A DNA stretch of 9,393 bases, taken from the NCBI GenBank assembly GCA_022729835.1, contig DZBC01000071.1, positions 1 to 9,393 of the forward strand, given 5' to 3'. Positions within the stretch are counted from its first letter, which is position 1, and each line of letters begins with the position of its first letter. Shown here in pieces: positions 6,697 through 9,393 of this stretch. Origin of the DNA: Sulfuricurvum sp. (GTDB lineage Bacteria > Campylobacterota > Campylobacteria > Campylobacterales > Sulfurimonadaceae). The notes under the pieces were generated by a model. It saw only the letters and a list, made by a program, of their open reading frames with translations. It was not told the DNA's origin and ran no database searches. The position numbers and the translations under genes were made by a program.

Positions 6697-7161
6697 ATGA
6701 AAAAAATACTCTATATCGATATGGACAATGTGCTGGTGGATTTTCCAAGCGGGATAGCACGGCTGGAGCCGCTGCAGCGAGAGGCGTATGAAGATCGTTA
6801 CGACGACGCACCGGGAATCTTCTCTCTCATGGACCCGATGCCCGGAGCGGTCGAAGCCTATCTGGAGCTGGCACAACTCTTTGATACCTACATCCTCTCG
6901 ACGGCACCCTGGAACAATCCTAGCGCATGGAGCGACAAAGTACTCTGGGTACAACGCCACCTCACACAAGCCGCCTACAAACGACTGATTCTTACCCACA
7001 ACAAACATCTCAATATTGGAGACTATCTTGTCGATGATCGGCTCAAAAACGGCGCAGACCGTTTTGCGGGTGAACATATCCACTTTGGTACCGGGCGCTT
7101 TCCCGATTGGCCTAGCGTCGTAGCGTATCTCAAAGAAAGCTACGGCGACAGGCCTATTTGA
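6697..7161 (+). CDS. 5'(3')-deoxyribonucleotidase-like HAD phosphatase (NT5C family)
   Basis: 154-residue cytoplasmic HAD-superfamily protein of the NT5C type, expected to remove phosphate from (deoxy)nucleoside monophosphates and so help balance the nucleotide pool. Motif I is YIDMDNVLVDF, with nucleophile Asp8 and acid/base Asp10. Motif II is ILSTAPWNNPSAWSDK, whose Ser-Thr and Trp-rich loop is typical of NT5C proteins. Motif III/IV is LTHNKHLNIGDYLVDDR, with Lys followed by the Mg-binding Asp113-Asp114. The length suits the small bacterial members. The in-frame TTG at 6655 was rejected as start because it would lie upstream of the TATAAT box, while 6697 has AGGAG. Composition is host-like. 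The 3' end overlaps the convergent lipoprotein gene by 8 bp. Substrate specificity is inferred from family only. Confidence 0.88.
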   Translation: MKKILYIDMDNVLVDFPSGIARLEPLQREAYEDRYDDAPGIFSLMDPMPGAVEAYLELAQLFDTYILSTAPWNNPSAWSDKVLWVQRHLTQAAYKRLILTHNKHLNIGDYLVDDRLKNGADRFAGEHIHFGTGRFPDWPSVVAYLKESYGDRPI

Positions 7162-7753
7162 CCTTTCCGCCTAGCTCTTCCGCAGCCCAGTAGAGCGGTT
7201 GGAGCAAATTAACGCCTATTAGTGCGGCTGCATCCTCATCATTCGTATTGATCTGCTGCAGTTGTGCTATCACTTGACCGAAAAGCGGGTCTGTGTTGGC
7301 GTATGCGGCTTCGATGAATGAACCGTGTTCCTGTTTGTTTTTAAAGGTCATACCATTCTTCCATGCAACACGCTCAAGCCCCTCAAAGGTCAGTTCAAAG
7401 CGCATATCCTGCTGAATCGTCCACTGAAAGGTATAAACGGCTTCCTGAAGCTCAAAAAAAGGCTTTAGCTCCTTGGTATGCTTCTCCTGCGAAGCGGCTG
7501 CGGCGTTTTTGAACCGCTCCAAAAATCCAAAATCTTTTTGCTTACATGTAAACTGCACGACCTCTTTGGTGTTGGCCGTTTCAAAGGCTTCCCATCGCTT
7601 CTCTTGGCACACATGCCAGTGATCCATTGCCGCTCCGACCGTGATCGATTTGTCAAAGTGCATATAACCGTTTTTGACGACATCCTCACTGCGTTGCGTG
7701 CAGCCGGTCAGTAGCGCGGTTCCCACCAAAACAACCATTGTCATAGATCTCAT
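7154..7753 (-). CDS. Putative lipoprotein of unknown function
   Basis: 199-residue protein that I do not recognise. It begins with a short basic start, a hydrophobic stretch (VVLVGTALL, 7-15) and the lipobox LLTGC with the acylated Cys18, so it should be exported and lipid-anchored. The mature part is soluble, with a moderately charged, helix-prone middle (KNAAAASQEKHTKELKPFFE), a Trp/Phe-rich segment (TFQWTIQQDMRFELTFEGL) and a C-terminus containing AALIGVNLLQPLYWAAEELG. Two further cysteines occur early (CQEKRWEAF and FTCKQK), which could form a disulfide. The start at 7753 has a strong AAGGGGAGAG ribosome-binding site. It is separated from the WYL regulator by 86 bp without a clear terminator, so co-transcription with it is possible. 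A TTACATGTAA palindrome lies inside. Confidence 0.85.
   Translation of the reverse strand: MRSMTMVVLVGTALLTGCTQRSEDVVKNGYMHFDKSITVGAAMDHWHVCQEKRWEAFETANTKEVVQFTCKQKDFGFLERFKNAAAASQEKHTKELKPFFELQEAVYTFQWTIQQDMRFELTFEGLERVAWKNGMTFKNKQEHGSFIEAAYANTDPLFGQVIAQLQQINTNDEDAAALIGVNLLQPLYWAAEELGGKVK
7542..7551. repeat. Iterated palindrome TTACATGTAA, copy 3 (in lipoprotein gene)
   Basis: Perfect 10-bp palindrome, in a different reading phase from copies 1 and 2: here TTT ACA TGT AAG (Phe-Thr-Cys-Lys). Confidence 0.75.
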
Positions 7754-7839
7754 ACTCTCCCCTTATATATTGGATATTTTGGTATTGTACGGGTCGATAT
7801 GGTCAATAAATGTCTTGATTTTCGATGACTAAAAGCCGC

Positions 7840-8775
7840 TCAAGCCTTCAGATAACCGCTGATGCGCTCTTCAAACGCCTCTTTGAGGGATTGCGGTTCA
7901 ATCACGCGCAGATGAGGAAGCCAATACCCGAGTAAACCGAAAATCTCGTGCATATTGGTAATTTTGATGATAATCTCCGCCGAGCCGTCGGGCAGTTTGT
8001 AAAGTTTTTGCTTGGGGTTGATCGGTTTACGTTCAAAAAAAATGGCAATCTCACGCGCAGCGTGAAGGGTCACTTCAAACGGTTCGCTGGCCGGATCAAA
8101 CCAAATACCCATAGAATCTTCGGCCAACTCGCGGACGCGCTTGTCTAACTTGAAGCGCTCATCATGCAGCGTGCATGACCGAATCTCTTTGAGGTAAAAC
8201 TTCTTTACCACTGCTTCATGTTCACACAGCAGATACCAAAAGCCCTCAAAGATGACGATACGCAGCGGCTTGACCTGCGCATAACGCTTGAGCACTCCGG
8301 CTTCGTCATACCAGCGCCGATAGTCAAAATCGATCAGCCGTCGGTCACTGATCGCCTCTTCAAGCTGCCGGATCAAGCCAAATTTCTCACTCACATCCTC
8401 CACGCCGATACGCATATAATAAGGCGACGAAAGCGAAGAACGCAACTGGCGCAAAAGATCGTGCGCTTTGGTATAAAACCTGCCGCCGATGCTACGCGCC
8501 ATGCTCTCAAGCGTCTCGATTACCACTTCATTGTCGCTACTGCTTCGAGCCGGTCTCGATTTGCGAAAGCGCTTGTTGTCTTCTGCCCTTTCGATTTGCC
8601 CGGGAAGCATCAGCGAAAGTTTCTCAAAATCACGTTGCAGCGTTTTGGCAGAGACCGCCCATTCATGGGCGAGATCACTGATGGAGAGTGTTTCTCCGTT
8701 TTCAAGCCGTTCGATGATTCGTGCATGGCGTGTTGCCTGCAAAGGAGCGCCGTTTTTCCCATGCGTCTCAAGCAC
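7840..8775 (-). CDS. WYL-domain helix-turn-helix transcriptional regulator
   Basis: 311-residue DNA-binding regulator. Residues about 15-58 form an HTH_11/DeoR-like winged helix (RLENGETLSISDLAHEWAVSAKTLQRDFEKL). The WYL ligand-sensing domain covers about 135-215, with DFDYRRWYDE, the core FWYLLCEHE (Phe179-Trp180-Tyr181) and KKFYLKEI. The C-terminal WCX-like dimer domain follows, from EPFEVTLHAA to the end (YWLPHLRVIEP). WYL regulators bind nucleic acids or nucleotides and control DNA-damage or phage-defence genes, among others. The start is GTG at 8775, preceded by GGGGGG-type purines and overlapping the end of the aldo/keto reductase gene by 8 bp, which indicates translational coupling. 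An ATG at 8765 is out of frame. There is no obvious defence gene in its own operon; the DUF262 gene is over 1.7 kb away. Its target is unknown. Confidence 0.92.
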   Translation of the reverse strand: MLETHGKNGAPLQATRHARIIERLENGETLSISDLAHEWAVSAKTLQRDFEKLSLMLPGQIERAEDNKRFRKSRPARSSSDNEVVIETLESMARSIGGRFYTKAHDLLRQLRSSLSSPYYMRIGVEDVSEKFGLIRQLEEAISDRRLIDFDYRRWYDEAGVLKRYAQVKPLRIVIFEGFWYLLCEHEAVVKKFYLKEIRSCTLHDERFKLDKRVRELAEDSMGIWFDPASEPFEVTLHAAREIAIFFERKPINPKQKLYKLPDGSAEIIIKITNMHEIFGLLGYWLPHLRVIEPQSLKEAFEERISGYLKA

Positions 8776-9393
8776 CCGGCAACCCCCCGATCTGCTCTAT
8801 CTCCTTACATGTAAGCGCAATGTCAAACACCTCCAGATCGTCGTGCATGTGGGCTTCATTTGTCGTGCCGTTGAGTGGGGTGATCCCCTCGGCGATCAGG
8901 TAGGCGTAGAAGATCTGCGCCGCGCTCACTCCGCGCAGCCGCGCCATCTCCTGTAGGGCTTCGGAGGCGAGTATGTGGGGATTAGCGGTGAGCGACCAGA
9001 AGCTTTGGTAGAGTACGCCGTTGGTGTCGCACCACTGCCGCAGCACATGATCATAGCCGCTCTCGGCGTAGAAGCGGTTTTGTACCAGAGCGGGTTTTAC
9101 TAAAGCGTCGCCGTAAAGCCGCTGCAACAAAGGCAGATCGTAGCAGTTGCTGATGCCAAGCTGCCCAACATCGAGCGCCTCCATAGCGCGCCATAGCTCC
9201 AGCAAGTCACGGTAGGGAAAGAGCGGCGAATGCAGCACGAGCGCGTCGATACGCTCTATGCCCAGATTGCGCCGCGAGACCTCAAACGACTGCGCCACCT
9301 GTACATGTAAAGGGGCTTTGGGATCATAAGGGATGCGCTTGGGTGCAAAAAACGCACCCATCCGGCCACCCGTGACGTTTTGATCCGGCCACC
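8768..9393 (-). CDS. Aldo/keto reductase (5' end outside window)
   Basis: NAD(P)H-dependent oxidoreductase of the aldo/keto reductase superfamily with a TIM-barrel fold. The frame is open through the right edge, where WPDQNVTGGRMGAF precedes the family segment YDPKAPLHVQVAQSFEVSRRNL. The ATG at 9361 is therefore probably internal and the true start lies outside the window. Visible family features are the catalytic His in LVLHSP, GISNCYD (Asn), VQNRFY (Gln), the QSFW loop, and a C-terminal cofactor-binding stretch (ITPLNGTTNEAHMHDDL). The catalytic Asp, Tyr and Lys would be upstream, outside the window. It ends in TGA at 8768-8770 inside the start of the WYL regulator gene, so the two form a coupled operon. 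The substrate is not predictable. It carries one exact and one near-exact copy of the iterated palindrome. Confidence 0.93.
   Translation of the reverse strand, partial: WPDQNVTGGRMGAFFAPKRIPYDPKAPLHVQVAQSFEVSRRNLGIERIDALVLHSPLFPYRDLLELWRAMEALDVGQLGISNCYDLPLLQRLYGDALVKPALVQNRFYAESGYDHVLRQWCDTNGVLYQSFWSLTANPHILASEALQEMARLRGVSAAQIFYAYLIAEGITPLNGTTNEAHMHDDLEVFDIALTCKEIEQIGGLPGA
8805..8814. repeat. Iterated palindrome TTACATGTAA, copy 4 (in aldo/keto reductase gene)
   Basis: Perfect 10-bp palindrome, read as CTT ACA TGT AAG (Leu-Thr-Cys-Lys), the same phase as copy 3. Confidence 0.75.
9301..9310. repeat. Near-copy of the palindrome (GTACATGTAA)
   Basis: One mismatch from TTACATGTAA; the inner eight bases TACATGTA are intact. 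It lies in the aldo/keto reductase gene and encodes Leu-His-Val like copies 1 and 2. Confidence 0.5.
9360..9393. repeat. Short direct repeat at the right edge
   Basis: ATCCGGCCACC occurs at 9360-9370 and again at 9383-9393, a spacing of 23 bases. The second copy runs into the window edge, so the full repeat length is unknown. It lies within the aldo/keto reductase frame, and 23 is not a multiple of three, so it is not a peptide repeat. Confidence 0.4.

Noticed and set aside
6572..7083. Minus-strand open frames of 79 and 132 codons over the deoxyribonucleotidase start
   Set aside because: The plus-strand gene has intact HAD motifs, a TATAAT box and AGGAG; the antisense frames show no recognisable protein pattern.
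8218..8956. Plus-strand frames of 198 and 155 codons opposite the WYL regulator and aldo/keto reductase
   Set aside because: They are antisense to genes with clear domain motifs; their own translations are basic and low in structure, as expected for shadows.
1..9393. CRISPR array, tRNA, rRNA, insertion sequence or riboswitch
   Set aside because: No regularly spaced repeats, cloverleaf, rRNA core sequence, transposase frame with terminal repeats, or recognised riboswitch core was seen on either strand by eye.

Overview
The window looks like a chromosomal segment of a Campylobacterota (Epsilonproteobacteria) member, probably a sulfur- or hydrogen-oxidising type. The clues are a two-subunit-type glycyl-tRNA synthetase beta chain, a small class II superoxide reductase, short intergenic gaps with A/T-rich -10 boxes and weak -35 boxes, and the general sequence character. 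This placement is an inference, not a database result. Most genes have roughly 50% G+C. One block, about 4190-6480, is sharply A/T-rich and was probably acquired horizontally.

Layout. Positions 1-1481 (minus) hold the N-terminal 493 codons of glyS, cut by the left edge. Divergent from it is a superoxide reductase (1650-2042, plus) with a good stem-loop terminator. Next come a stand-alone AAA_14/DUF4143 ATPase (2222-3529, plus), an 11-bp perfect hairpin, and a 180-residue LRV/HEAT-like repeat protein (3642-4184, plus). A hairpin at 4282-4306 separates this from the A/T-rich block. That block contains a 588-residue DUF262-DUF1524 protein (4313-6079, minus), a GmrSD/SspE-type nuclease candidate. 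Behind it lies a decayed DUF2779 gene fragment (about 6110-6479, minus) with a frameshift and two in-frame stops, followed by an unidentified open fragment (6480-6662, minus).

The last third returns to host-like composition. It has a 5'(3')-deoxyribonucleotidase-like HAD phosphatase (6697-7161, plus), which overlaps tail to tail with a lipoprotein (7154-7753, minus). Then come a WYL-domain transcriptional regulator (7840-8775, minus) and an aldo/keto reductase (8768-9393, minus, cut by the right edge). The reductase and regulator overlap by 8 bp and look translationally coupled.

The two most interesting signals are these. (1) A 10-bp perfect palindrome, TTACATGTAA, occurs four times exactly and once with one mismatch, always inside minus-strand coding sequence, which suggests a genome-wide iterated palindrome. 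(2) The A/T-rich island carries a single-protein DUF262-DUF1524 defence candidate beside the wreck of a DUF2779 nuclease-like gene. No CRISPR array, tRNA, rRNA, transposase or complete multi-gene novel system was seen.
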